Source: Lophius americanus | Lineage: Eukaryota; Chordata; Actinopteri; Lophiiformes; Lophiidae | DNA length: 64,000 nucleotides | Direction of reading: 5' to 3' | Assembly (NCBI GenBank): GCA_037951165.1 | Contig: JBBDHG010000124.1 | Span: 1,365,001-1,429,000 of the forward strand | Part shown: in pieces, positions 31,870 through 44,194 of the stretch | How positions within the stretch are numbered: position 1 is the first letter of the stretch | How the letters are laid out: every line of letters starts with the position of its first letter | Notes under the pieces: model-generated | What the model was told of the DNA's origin: nothing | The model's input: only the letters and a program-made list of their open reading frames with translations | The model's database searches: none | Translations under genes and position numbers: made by a program

Positions 31870-33970
31870 TCTTCCTCACTAAATCAGGGCCTTGCAGAAG
31901 TTGTGCATTGAGAGAACTGCCTTAGAATGATGCGCCACAATCAAAGACCACTCCGATGTTTCTTTTCTTGGGATGGTATACCCCGTGGCGTGGGACATAC
32001 CAAACCTTGCCATCGCTACGCTCCAGCTCAGTTGCAGGCACTCTTTCTGCATATCCATTTGATATGAGGTTTTTCATGAAAGTGGTGAAGTCCTTGTGGA
32101 ATGATAAGTCCCCATTATCAGGTTTAATAATAATAATAGTTTTGCGCTTATTAGGCATGCTCAATTTCTTGTTCTTCAGAGATAAAGCAATGTAATAATG
32201 AACATCCACAAGTTCCGCAGTCCTTTCAGCCATTTCCAGGAACCTACAGTCCTCTCTCGACAGTCCTGGCTGTTCATCCTGACCACATTCAGGGAAGTCT
32301 GTCATGAATTGTTGTTTCCAGTATTCCTCCTGGTTGACAGAAGATATTCTATTGATGGTGATTGCAGACTGATGCACAAGACTATAACCATATTCTACTG
32401 GTCTATACCCAGTATATACCCAGTGGTCCATTTACAGTCTAACCGAGCATCGTTTTGATGGCATAAGGACCTTCATCCATGCTCCGGATGACTTCCAGCG
32501 GTTCAAAAGCTCTGGGTAGATTGATTCCAATCAAAAGCTCAATGTCTGCGTCTATCTCTAGCAGATGGACATGCTTCAAATGAGCCAATTGTATTAGGTC
32601 TTGCTGGTGTGGGATGTTACTTCTATTAAGAGGCATCTTACATTGTGTGGAGGTCTGGCAACACAATATAGCAGTCACTGTCCAAACAAGCAATTTCCAA
32701 ATCATGTCTAATGTGAATGTCTACAACTTTCTCCTGTCCCATGGAGCACAAAATAATTCTAGTATTTCTCACTGAGAGGTTCAGTCTGTCAATCAGACCC
32801 CTTGCACAGAACGATGCTGAGCTCCCTGGCTCTAAATTGCATATATTTCCACTGTTCTTGGATTTGACTTTCACTGGTACAAGGGCAAGCTTACAGTCAT
32901 GTTCACCGGCCCCAGTAAGACACTGGTTTGGACTGCAATCAGAGCACTCTCAGAGTTGCTCCTTACCTTTCTCTTCATCTGCTCCCCTCTCCTTATAGAT
33001 GTGGAGCATGATAGGGTGCTTTGCCAACATATTTTGCAAGATAGACGTTTCCTGCAGTCCTTACTGATGTGTCCAGTACACAAACAGCCAAAACATACAC
33101 CAATCACTTTCAGGAAAGTCATCTTTTCCTTGTGAGTATTCTTCTCCAATAGACTACACAAGTCCAGCATGAGTCCACCCTTGCAGTAAAGGCAAGTGTT
33201 GAATGAATATCCATTTATAACTCTGTTTTCTGATTGGATCTTTTTCTCAAACATATACAATATTATTTGCAAAACTACTTCCTTTAGCATTTGGGTGAGG
33301 TGAATGTTTTGGTCTGCCACTTTCCTTGAATACCACTGCCATTGTAGAATCATGAATGTTTCAAATAATAGGATCTGTGGCTACCTTCACTTGACGTTCG
33401 ATAAATCCCACTATATGAAAAAACTGTATGTCACTTGTCCCTCAGCCTAAAGGGCAATTTTTTAATGAACATGCGCATATAAGAAGGTGTATTCAAGTCA
33501 CTCAAGTTATGTACTTCATCCATGGCATTGCAGCATCCACTCCAAAACACACTCTATGCTTGTAGTGCATTCACATCCTCTGTCTTAATTGATGGCCATG
33601 ATAAGATTTTATCCGTGTAAGCAGAGGCTATTATGTTCTCATTTCCAAAATGCTCTAGGAGTAAAGCTTATGCCTTTTCATATCCAGTTCCATCTGTCAT
33701 GTGTGGAGACCTTCTGACAATCTTTTTTGGTTGCGCCAAATGTAATGTAGGCAATCTTCACCATAATCAGTCCTCCCTTCAATAATCTGTTCAAAGGAAC
33801 GTATAAAAGCATGGCACTGCTATGGATCACCATCGAATACTTGGACTTCTCTCTTAGGCAGAGATAAAAGACATTGTTGATGGATCAGCATTGTGTTTTT
33901 TTCATTTTGCCTTTCCATTATAGACATAATGTGATTCTGACTATTGTTTTTATACATTGGAAATGATGTA
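31870..33970 (-). mobile_element. BEL/Pao LTR retrotransposon remnant, copy 1 (gag, protease, RT start)
   Basis: Reading the minus strand: a degenerate gag beginning near 33,900 (LPKREVQVFDGDP); a cysteine-rich zinc-knuckle region (33,180-33,000); a protease-like region with the LLIGINLPRAFEPLEVI block typical of BEL elements (32,874-32,440); and the start of pol (ISSVNQEEYWKQQF ... PRHGVYHPKKRNIGVVFDCG). A TAA follows CGASF at 31,921-31,919 and the element breaks off near 31,870, before the reverse transcriptase core. No LTR or integrase is present. Many frame breaks occur in gag. Confidence 0.8.
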
Positions 33971-34456
33971 TCGACATCTCTGTGAAGTGATACAGGAGGC
34001 GCTGCAGCATTTGGAACCGTGTCTGTGTTGTCTTGTGCATGGAGGACCTCTGGTGGAGATGGAAGGCAATATCTGATTTTTTGTTTTAATTTACTGTTCT
34101 TTTTATGTCAACCCAAATTCCGGGCGGCTGACTGCTCTTTTCCATCCTATCTCACATCATATATTATGAAACTCTCTGCATCATTGTGGGAAGATAATTT
34201 CCCTTTTTCAAAATAAGAATTTCTGACAATTTCTGTCTGATGAGAGATCCAGAAGTTGTTAGAACCTTCTAGAAATGTTGTTGTTGTCTGGTAGAGATTC
34301 TTGGGGCAATTCTGAAAGAAGCCTCTTTGAACCTCTCATCCCTGAAAATCAGCTTTTAACACCCCCATGAATTTCCTGCGTGTGTTTATAGTTGCTTTGG
34401 TACCACGCATTTTGTTTGTATTGTTCATCCTGTGGAATTAGAGGCATCAGAGATAT

Positions 34457-34855
34457 ATCAATCAATCAATCATCAATCAATCGTTATTTATATAGCGCCA
34501 ATTCACAACAACAGTTATCTCAAAGTGCTTTCCAGAAAGAGCAGGTCTAGACCAGACTATTTATATAATTATCTATAGGACCCGGCAAATTCCTCCTTGA
34601 GAAGCACTTGGCGACAATGGCGAGATAAAACTGCCCTTTAACTGGCAGAAACCTCGAGCATATCCAAGACTCAGGGTGGACGGTCTACTGCCATGACCGG
34701 TCAGTTTTGAAAAAAAGAGAGTGAGAGTGAGAAAGAGAGAGACACGGGTGAGGAGAGATACAGACGGGGGAAAAGCAGCAAAGATATCAGCTATAATCCA
34801 CTTTCTCCAAAGCTCCATGGTCGTGCCGCGGCAGCAGCAGGGATCCCAGGTTGAT
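34457..34855 (-). mobile_element. Fish LINE/SINE 3' tail repeat with (TGAT)n end
   Basis: An (atca)n run followed by gttatttatatagcgccaat, then a caaagtgctttcc block and a common ...gaaacctcgagca... block. This is a very common repeat in teleosts, probably the 3' UTR of a LINE. A short piece of the same family lies at 52,490-52,545. Confidence 0.6.
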
Positions 34856-36765
34856 AATAACATTAATATTAATGTGACATATAGTGATAGCTTATAGGGA
34901 AATACTATACAGTAACTATAATAATGATAACAACAATAATCATCATCATATCATATCATATGTGCAGAGCAGTCTCAGTTTGAGATAATTGCATCAAATG
35001 TTTTTATAACCTGTGAAACACTTTTATCATCTTTCTGAACTCTTTGAGAGACAATATCATACTCTTTATTTGAGCCGCCAAAGCATTCCCAAAACCTCCA
35101 AGACCCTCCAAACACAGCTCACATTAATCCCTGTAGCAACGACTTGCAACTTCCAATCACGATGGTAAACAATCCAAACTGTTCCAAAAAAGCCAAAAAA
35201 CAGCGGAATAAATCTCAGGTGACATACCATCGATGCAATGCTGTCAGACTGCGTGTTCTCCAGACAGACGCGTCGTCGGTCGTGTGCCGGATCAATAAAT
35301 CGATCATCCAATTTGTACAGCGTCCAAAGCTTCACTCGGATTCTTGGGATTCTTGGATCCCTTTTGTATCCGTTTCTTTTCTCGTTTTTGGCTGACTGTA
35401 AAGTGCCGACTATCTTCAAGCAAAATATCCTATAAGTCGCCGAGAGGCTAAGTGGGGGAAAAAGTCTGTTTGATGCGCTGTCTGTCCAAATATTCAATGC
35501 TCCATGGCTGTGTTTTGTACATTTATTGAGTGAGAGTCCATGTGTATCAGAAGTGTCCAAAATAACAATGAAGGCCTAACATAGGACAAAATGGAGGATC
35601 AAACACATAAACAAAATGTAAGCGGCCAGCAAAAAGTGCGGCTTCCCCAAACTCACCCCCTCTCCAACCATTCACCAACCTGACATACCTAACCTGGCTC
35701 CTACAATCCCTAATCAAATTAAATAGTTTGATTCCACCCAAATAAATGCAGTTGGAACCAACCAAAGTAACTAACTTGAATCAACCTTAATGAATTAAGT
35801 TGGAACAAATCCAAATAACCACTTTAAATCAACCCTACTTAATCATAATGATTGAACATGTAAATATTAAGTTAGATCACCATAGTTGCTTAATTCTGAA
35901 TAAAACAACATTTAATCGTGTGGAAATACCTTCCATGATTTTTATTATTTTTATTTAGTTGAGTTTAGTCCCTTAAAACTTATCTTACACTCTAAATAGT
36001 GTATTTGAGTAGTAATGGAAGAAACGTTATATTTTGAATGATTTCATCATGTCATGATGTAAATGTGTCTTCAAGATTTTGTTATCCACTTGGTCTTGAT
36101 TTCAATTGGCTGGTGAAGCGATCTAGTCACCGATGTGGAAACAAGGTAAGAAAATATGCCGTTAACTGGCTTAATGGAATAAATGATGTTTTAGTTTCAT
36201 GTAAATTCAACGATGTGTAACACACCAGATACATTAAATATTCCAGTTATATTGCGGATGCTAGTTTCAATGACCTCATGTACCTTACCGCCTTATGCTA
36301 CCTTCATGCCTGCTAGATTGTCCAACAAGCTAACCTAAGGTAAGATAAATAAGGCTAGTACGACCAGGTAGTAACTTTATCTTCTAGCCGGCAGCTTAAG
36401 TATTTAGCAGCATTGTAGTTCACGGACTGCGCGGCCTTGTTAATGTGTGTCAACTTTATAACTTACAAAAACGTTTGGCAGCGCAAAAAGGAGCGTGCAT
36501 GTTTTACACAAGAACACGCAGAGGTGCGTTCTTCTGCCGTCTCATCAGCATCCCTTCAATGAGTGGAAAATATGGAGCTAGTGGATTGTTGTACAGCATT
36601 AGAATGTATGGAGAGGAAACCGTTGTAAATGTTTACCGAGTTCTTAATAAGCTTAGCCCTACTTGGCTTAACATTGTTCTGCTAGTATGCTAACAAGCAA
36701 AAGAGAAGGTTTTTGTCGACTATGGAGAGTACTTACCTTCTCTATGACCTTTTCATTTTCTATTT
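34856..36765. other. AT-rich spacer, no supported gene
   Basis: A 164-codon minus-strand frame at 35,066-35,560 has no recognisable domain and looks like repeat-derived chance. The stretch 35,700-35,900 has loosely repeated ttgattccaacc-like phrases, as in hAT-type MITEs. Nothing else is recognised. Confidence 0.4.
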
Positions 36766-37537
36766 TTAACCCTCCCGTTATCCTCGGGTCAAAATGACCC
36801 GCCACTTTGTTAAACAGCAGAGAAAAATCACCATAATGATATTTTTTCAACTTGAAATTTGATGACTTTTCCTAGATTGACCCCAACATTAATAAACGAG
36901 TAATGCTGCCTTTATTCATATTTCCAAATAAGCTGTCGGGTCAATTTGACACGACAGTCAAATTGAGTTTAATTCACAGAGTTGGTTACAAACCACAAAA
37001 ATGTGATAATGCTTTAGTTCTGTCTAAGATCAATCAGTAGCAGACATAAACATGACAAGACATGTGGTCTTCTCATGCAGAGGACTGGATCTGACCCAAG
37101 GGGGTGCCATTATAGTTGAGAGGGTCTGGAAATACGGTAACAGACAGGAACAAACCTTGTTCACATTTTTGTTTTGTATATTTTATTATATTATTAACTT
37201 TAAAAAAAAAAAGACTTATTGGGATAAATAAAAAGCATTCAAAACAACATTTTTGCACATTTCTGCTACTTTCTTAGGCTATAGAAATTCTTAACAAATA
37301 TTGCCTACCAAAATAAAAAAATAATACAATCGACGGTGTCATAGAAACCAGTGGTGTCTCCTGAATAAATGCAGTCTTTCTGCCATTTGAAGAGGGAAAA
37401 CTCAGGGATTCACACAATTTGTGGTGAACAACAAGTTGTTTTTCTTCAAGCAAAATAGATTTATTGTTTGAATTTCAATTAAGCTGCTCTATTTAATGAA
37501 GACGCGTCATTTTGACCCGGAGGACAAGGGGTTTAAA
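36766..37537. mobile_element. piggyBac-like non-autonomous element
   Basis: The ends are imperfect inverted repeats: CCCTCCCGTTATCCTCGGGT at the left and, on the other strand, CCCCTTGTCCTCCGGGT at the right, both followed by caaaatgac. TTAA lies at the left border and TTTAAA at the right, near the expected TTAA target. A third internal block (gtcgggtcaatttgacacga) repeats the motif. No transposase frame. Confidence 0.5.
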
Positions 37538-37598
37538 CAGAATTTAATGGACATCAAGAGGATTAATAATGTTCCTAAATAACATTTATGTACCAAAA

Positions 37599-37599
<1 letters not shown>

Positions 37600-37641
<42 letters not shown>
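37600..37641. repeat. (TA)n microsatellite
   Basis: About 20 TA dinucleotides; unstable frames through it are artefacts. Confidence 0.95.
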
Positions 37642-37643
<2 letters not shown>

Positions 37644-38600
37644 GGTATGCTTGGGATGGACAGTCATATCTTTAACAACAAACATTAATGTATATATTTG
37701 TTTGTACCTGCACATATATGTAAACGTGTTCCATATAAATGTATACATACATATGGTTCATATAAATGTATACATGTATATGGTTACATGTACATGTATA
37801 CATGTGTTTGCGTATACATATAACTTCACGAAGCTAACTAGTAAATTGAAAGTTTCCTCCCATTAATGAAATCTAAATGTTTTGTCTTTCCCCTGTACAG
37901 ATAGTTTTACTTCAGGCTCCTGGACACGAGACCTTCTGGACAACTTGAGGTAACTCATAACCCTAGAATAGTGTTTTAGTGCTGAGGAAAAAGTTTTAAT
38001 ATGACTGTATGTGCAGGACAGGGAAATGAGCCAACAGGTTCATCAAAACATTTTTAATTAAAACTAACTTTAATGGTAGCTTTACAGGGGGGGTACAGGT
38101 GGTGTAGTTGAAATCCGTTAAAACTTACATAACTTAACATTTCTTTCTTTTTTTTTTAGATTTAAATATTAAAACAATTTTAAGATTTAAATATTAACTT
38201 ATCTACCCAAGCCTATTTAAATTGGACAAAGTCTCATTCTAACATCATTTTAATGTTCCTTAACACAGAAAGGGGCTTGTCTTCACTTGAATGACATTGA
38301 AATTAGGATTTTAGTGCAAATTTCCATGTCTTTTATAGATTCAAGATCGGAGTGGACATCATTTTTCGAATGATATTCAGATAATTCTTGGTGACTGTTA
38401 AATAATATCATTGAATGGAATGTCCATTTTTAGTTTAAAACAACAAACAAACAAATTGGAGCAATTTAAACATATTCCTGAAAGTCTTCTCAGAGATGTC
38501 TGACTACATTTGTTGAGATGGACTGAAGAAATCGTCTCTGGGGTTTCCATGAACTATTTTGACCTGTAAAGACCTGCAGACTAAAGTCCATCTCTTTGTT
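37642..38600. other. Spacer, no gene recognised
   Basis: AT-rich, starting with phrases resembling acatatggttcatataaatg. No exon or named repeat recognised. Confidence 0.4.
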
Positions 38601-38604
38601 TTTA

Positions 38605-39856
38605 CAGTATTTCACTGCATGTGGAAATGCAAAGACTGCAGGGAGGTTTTTACAAGAAGATCTGACTGCTCAAGCTCTACAGACTGAATCATAGGCATTA
38701 CAGAAGGGGACATTTCTGTCCATGTACGTACTCAAGCTGTGCATGTAGATTCAAGACCTGCAATGCTTTAGGGAGCCACTTTAAATAAATCACTGTCCGA
38801 CGAACATTTCCAAAAGTCCGTCCGAGTTTAAATTCCATATTTGCCGTCATTGTCAACTCACCACAGATAAGGAATTTTTTTCAACACATCTTTCAGTATC
38901 TTAAAAACAAGGAAACTGTAGACTGTGTATTCCAACATTGTGAATATAAAACAAACGTCTACGAGAATTTCAAAAGCCATGAAATGGGTTGGTTCTCTTC
39001 CTGTGCCAAATACTCAAAGACTATCAGTCGATTTCTGCAAAACCATAGATACCAGTTAGAACAGACACTTGTTGAAAAACTAGAAAATGCTCTCAGTCTA
39101 AAAAAGCCTGTTGTAGAAGCCGTTGGAGATAAAGGTATACTTTCCACCATTGGAGATCAAAGACTTATTTTAAGAGAGACTTTAATGTAGTGGAACCTGT
39201 GGAATATATACTTGATCAGAAGACTCGTAAGTCATTCCAATATAGTTCAATTTTAAAGTCTTTGCAACAAATTCTTGAGTATCAGATAATTTTAGATCAG
39301 GCTCATACTCTGAATACTGTAGAGCCACAGGAAACATGTGTGCACATATACAGATGGTCAGTTGATGACACTTTCTTCAAAGAATACAGACTATTGTCTT
39401 AGCAGGAAAGCATTTAATTGATTTTATACATTGATGAAAATCAAAATGTAGATCTTAGATATGCAAATTTTGCACTAAGGAAAGATCAGACTTCCAGACA
39501 AAAGAAGTTAGAAGTGGTGTTTTTACCTTCAGAGCCAAAGATGTTCATGAAGATCATCTAAGAAGACTAGAAGAAAATGAATTATCCAGTTATTGTGGGG
39601 TGAAATCTAATTGAAATATTTCAAAACACCTCCCAAATTATGATGTTACTCCTGGGTTTCCACCAGATATTGTGGATCTCTTTGAAGGAATTGTTCCTTT
39701 TGAACTTTCACTTTGTCGAAATTTACTAACCAAAAAAAAGTGTGTCATTTTATCAACATTGAATGCAACGATATCAACCTTCAACTTCAAATGATAAAGA
39801 AAAGCTGCTTTATCGTGTGGCTGTCAGTTTTGCATATAAAAAACTAGAACTATAGT
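38605..39856 (+). pseudogene. Decayed C2H2-finger transposon-derived gene
   Basis: Conceptual fragments in several frames give C2H2-like fingers (KCKDCREVFTRRSD; VDCVFQHCEYKTNVYENFKS), then EPVEYILDQKTRKSFQYSSI at 39,191 on, and finally PGFPPDIVDLFEGIVPFELS near 39,650-39,710. That order matches, from memory, large fish proteins with N-terminal fingers and a GLPPDxxHDxxEGV-like motif that are thought to derive from DNA transposons. Many stops and frame shifts show it is dead. The superfamily is not assigned. Confidence 0.5.
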
Positions 39857-39889
39857 TTGATCAGATTAATACTTAAACCCTGGACACAT

Positions 39890-40075
39890 CACTGTGAAGA
39901 AGCAGCGGTGTATGACGGATGTGGAGCTGTGGTGTCAGAGCTGCAGGCTGCTCACCCACAGACCCTCCTCATCATCAACGGGGATTTTAATAATGCCTCC
40001 CTTTCTTCCACTCTCCCAAATATACTCAGTACATTACATGCCACACCAGGAACAATAAGACACTGGACCTTCTGT
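39890..40075 (+). mobile_element. LINE endonuclease fragment
   Basis: Encodes ELQAAHPQTLLIINGDFNNA, the GDFN motif of the endonuclease/exonuclease/phosphatase fold in LINE ORF2, then a short degenerate stretch. Only ~60 codons remain. Confidence 0.65.
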
Positions 40076-41093
40076 AAGTGAACAACAAGGAGGAATACAC
40101 CTCATCCCCCTTCCCCCACCAAAATATAATATATCCTATTAAACTGATAGAACAATTTCAAATGGATGGCTATTTTAAGAACAGATATTTTTCAGGTTTT
40201 TTATGTTTCTGGACATTATGACTACTGCTTAGCTTATGAGGGAGAAACAGTAAACATTAAAACAGGATGGCTCCTCCCGTGGAAAAGTTTCCTGAACTAC
40301 GGTGTCCTGTAAGGGACTTATTTGCAATAATTCCCAAAGGCACTAAATAGCACAACAGCGCCAACCAAAGGCTTATTCAGGCCTATCCCTACATATGTCT
40401 GTGTGAATGTATATATGATCAATATATAAACATTATGTATATATATATACATAATGATGATTCAGTGTTGTGAAGAAGCTCAGTGGATGGTATATTAAAC
40501 ACTATAGAGGCTATGATCTACAGAGTTCACCAGGTGAGGAAGTGGAACTTATTCAGACAGAAGAACTACATGATGCATACCCACTGACAGACTACACAAT
40601 TGGAGGGATGTGTCTCATGACAAGAAAATATATATCCACGTTAAAAGGATGAGGCCTATGAATGTGATGTTGAAGGATGGACCGATCAACCACATCATTA
40701 AAAACACCTGCCTAATATGATATTGGACCTCCTGATGCAGCTTAAACTGCTCTGACTGCTGAGGGGTGAACATAAGAACTCATGAAGATGTCCTGTGATC
40801 TCTGACTCTGAGACATTCAAATACAAACTTTTAGGTCCAGCATATCCTAATTTGTGATTCAAGGGGATTCCAGAGATTTTCATTAGGATTAGACACTGGG
40901 GAATTTTGGAGCCTGCAAGTGAGTGAAGTCTTTGCCAGGAACTCAAGATAATCCAGGATTTGTTGAAGCAAACTACAATCATTAACTGTATTTCTACAAA
41001 GAAAAATATGCACTTATGGGCGAGAGGCTACTTTAATTTTGCTGTCACTAGCACAAGCTATTTCTGCATTGATGTAATAGAACTGTAACTTTA
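40076..41093. other. Spacer between BEL/LINE remnants and unit 3, no gene
   Basis: Holds a short (TA)n-like run near 40,435-40,455 and otherwise nothing recognisable. Confidence 0.4.
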
Positions 41094-42258
41094 TAACCTA
41101 TTTTTCATAAATTACCATGAATACTATAAACCATTAAGAAAACTTATAATAGAAAATATTCATGCATGAATATTAATTAATTTTAATTAATTACAAACAA
41201 AGTGATTTATTCAATTAGTTTTTTTAATCGATAGAAAGCCCTTGTAAAAGTTCAACTAACTACCTACCAGATTTACCCAAACACAGAGATAAATCTGGTT
41301 TTAAGGATCAGCTTTTCCTCCAAACTTATTGTGGCATTTATGATGGAAATGAAGAGAATATAGATTTCAAAGTATTTTGGCTGTGTTTTTTTTTTTTTTG
41401 GTTTCCAGCAATAAGGCCTCTGATGTTTTATCTTATTCATAAACCTTTTGGTAAATAGATCAGAACAAATGATTAATTGTCTGTACAAGATTGAATACTA
41501 AAACATTTTGAGAATTAGTTTGTTTTGACAATCAGACAATCAAACCTTCCCTAAAGTTCTTTTGGTTTGGGCTCTTATCAATTTGAGGCGATGTAATACA
41601 CTGATCTAAAACATTAAGAAACCCTTGAATCACACACCAGAACTTAAACACAATTTTTCTTCATTTTTAAATCTTTATTCACATACATTGAATAACTTGT
41701 GAACAAATGAAGTGATAATGATCAATGAAACCAGAACCACTGAGGGCTAGCTTCTAAAGTAAACCCAGTTTCAGAGTGAGGAATGGACATCACAGGTTCT
41801 GACCCAGCTGGTGGGAATTTGATCAGAACAACTCATAATGTGTCTCAGTAGTGGGTTTGACATTTGACCTCCATTGTATTTAGTTATTTATTCTGTAAAA
41901 CCATAAGCCAAAGTTTATATGACAAAAAACAAATATTACTTGTGCAGCATTGTGGTAACGTTTCATCGCTCACGATAGCCAGCTGTTCTGCGTGCTAATA
42001 AAAGCTAACAATTAATAATGCTAACAATGGATGATTATAAACATGAAGATAGTATCTGGGAATATTTACTTTTTTCCCTCTTTGCTAAAGCTATAAAACA
42101 ATAAATTTACATTTACATTTTCAGCCTTAATAACCTGCTAAGCAGAAAATATTTAAATTTTGAGATTTACACGAAAGTTTTCTAAAGAATTTGCATTTAG
42201 GTGTTTATAAAAAAAAACAAATAAAAAAATTCAACAAGCCGGTTTTGGTCCAGCTAAC

Positions 42259-42927
42259 CTAAACTGTCACTGGAGGAGAGAGAGGAGTCACTGGAGGAGA
42301 GAGAGGAGTCACTGGAGGAGAGAGGGGAGTCACTGGAGGAGAGAGAGGAGTCACTGGAGGAGAGAGAGGATGCAATGGTGGTGTCACGGGAGGAGTAACT
42401 AGAGGTGTCACGGGAGAGGAGTCACGGGAGGAGTCGGGGGAGGGAATCGAGGGAAGGGGAGTCTCTGGCGCTGGGCAGCACTGCCTCCTTTTGGGAACCA
42501 GTTTTACTGCCAGCCGGGTTCCTCGAAAAAAAGAGTCCCGATCGCCACTAACCACAGGAGCACTACCGGCTCCCTCAGGTGATGTTGGTGGTTGAGGGTT
42601 AGTGGGTAGGAGGCCAGCGGACTCCGGACCCGCAGCAGACAGAGGACTAGCCAGCCATTGGCTAGAAAACACGGGGGCTGTAGCAGGAGAAGAACCAACA
42701 GGCCGGGACCAGGAACATGATGGCAGTTTGTCCAGGATCTCCACAATTAACCACTCCAGCAGGAAATCCCTCAGCCAGGGTTGGGCAGAGACCTTCCGGC
42801 GAGCGATGAGGAAAGCGGCCTGTTGTACCTCCTCGTGAGGACTCTTCATCCACTCCACATGGATGCAGATCAGTGTGTAAGTCACATCATTAATTTCTGC
42901 GTCCATCAATGCGTCCGCTGGGTCCAT
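42259..42927 (-). pseudogene. Gag-like proline-rich ORF (copy 2)
   Basis: 222 codons, same start MDPADALMD as the copy at 1195-1884, but five instead of six SPPVTPL repeats and a handful of substitutions. Still open, though truncated and without other retroelement genes. Confidence 0.5.
42266..42370. repeat. 21-bp minisatellite, five copies
   Basis: Same unit as at 1203-1328; one copy carries gagaggggag instead of gagagaggag. Confidence 0.9.
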
Positions 42928-42943
42928 TCTGACCAGCTCGTTC

Positions 42944-43326
42944 TGTTAGGAACTTTCTTGGGGTTTAGCTTGGACCCAAACGCAGACAGAAGACGCGGCA
43001 GAGCAGGTACAAAAATATTCATTATAAACAAAAGATCAGGAGGAAAAACAGGAACAAAAAAACATTAGGATTAACTTACGTCTAGTAACTGGGAGAAGGC
43101 TGGGACGCGTGATGACACGGGGGAACATCATACAACAAACTGGCACAGAAGGGACGGTGAGGACAGACTATATACACTGACGTAACGAGACAATGAGACA
43201 CAGCTGGAGGGGAAACACAGGTGAACACGATGACCAATCACAGGACAGTTACAGAGGGAGAAAGGAACACTAGTGAAACACACACAAAGGCAACACAAAT
43301 CAAAGTGACGGAACTTCCCCTAATAA
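42944..43326 (-). mobile_element. LTR-like sequence (copy 2)
   Basis: Copy of 1901-2283, beginning TGTTAGGAAC and ending near CCCCTAATA. It lies 16 nt upstream of the gag-like ATG on the minus strand. Confidence 0.4.
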
Positions 43327-44157
43327 CATATAAAAACAAAGATTTGACATTAGGAAAGGCCCCGTCAATGTTTATCCTGGTACTTATTTCCTTTTCTTCT
43401 TCATTTTCTTCTACACTGTAAAATAAAAATCAATACAATAATAACAATAGCTGTTGTTGCCAGAATTTTACCGTACAAAATACAGTCATCATGTACGACA
43501 CAGTACGGTAAATAACTATAATATCAAAAATAATGTAAATCTTATTATGACACCATAATTAATTATCTAAAATAACAGTAAATTATATGAATCTAGACTT
43601 TTAATCTAGAAATCAACATCAAAACACAAATATTTACAATATTTTTTCTATCTTCAGTCAGTCGATATTATGGGTTGCTGTTGCTCGATGGTTGAAGATT
43701 TATTTATGTTTTCATTCCAGTAAAATCTGTTATTTATACAGAATAATACTTATAATACTGTTTACTACAGGGAGACTGATTTCAAATTTATCGTCTTTTA
43801 CTGTTGATATTTGACACCTTTTTTTTGGTATTTCCTACTGACAATTTTTACAGTTTAACTTTAAAAAAATGTTGCAATAGTGTAATTATATGTGATTTAC
43901 TATATAATTAATCACATATTGTAAACTGTAAACTTGAATTTGAATAAAAATATACAGTAATGTTTTGTACATGGTGATCATCATTTTTTAGGGTAAATTC
44001 TGACAACCACAGCTGCAGGGAATTTTAACGTAAATGGCAGGATTACACACGAAGAAAAACATAGTTCTGAATCTAATATTCCAGTCATTCCAACAGATAC
44101 CCTACATTTTACACACGGATCCTTTAGGGTTTCATGGCACCTCCATTAGGACCTGCA

Positions 44158-44194
44158 TCAGTTTAAGGAGATGGGCCTGTGGTTTCTTTTTTCT
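44158..44194 (-). CDS. Unit 3 short cytoplasmic tail exon
   Basis: Identical in layout to 3134-3098: EKRNHRPISLN then TGA. Confidence 0.65.

Noticed and set aside
35066..35560. 164-codon minus-strand open frame
   Set aside because: No recognisable domain, no sensible flanking splice sites, and repeat-like surrounding sequence. Length alone is not enough in this base composition.
37588..37866. 92-codon plus-strand frame starting in a (TA)n run
   Set aside because: Tyr/Ile repeats come from the microsatellite; the rest is low-complexity tatac-type sequence.
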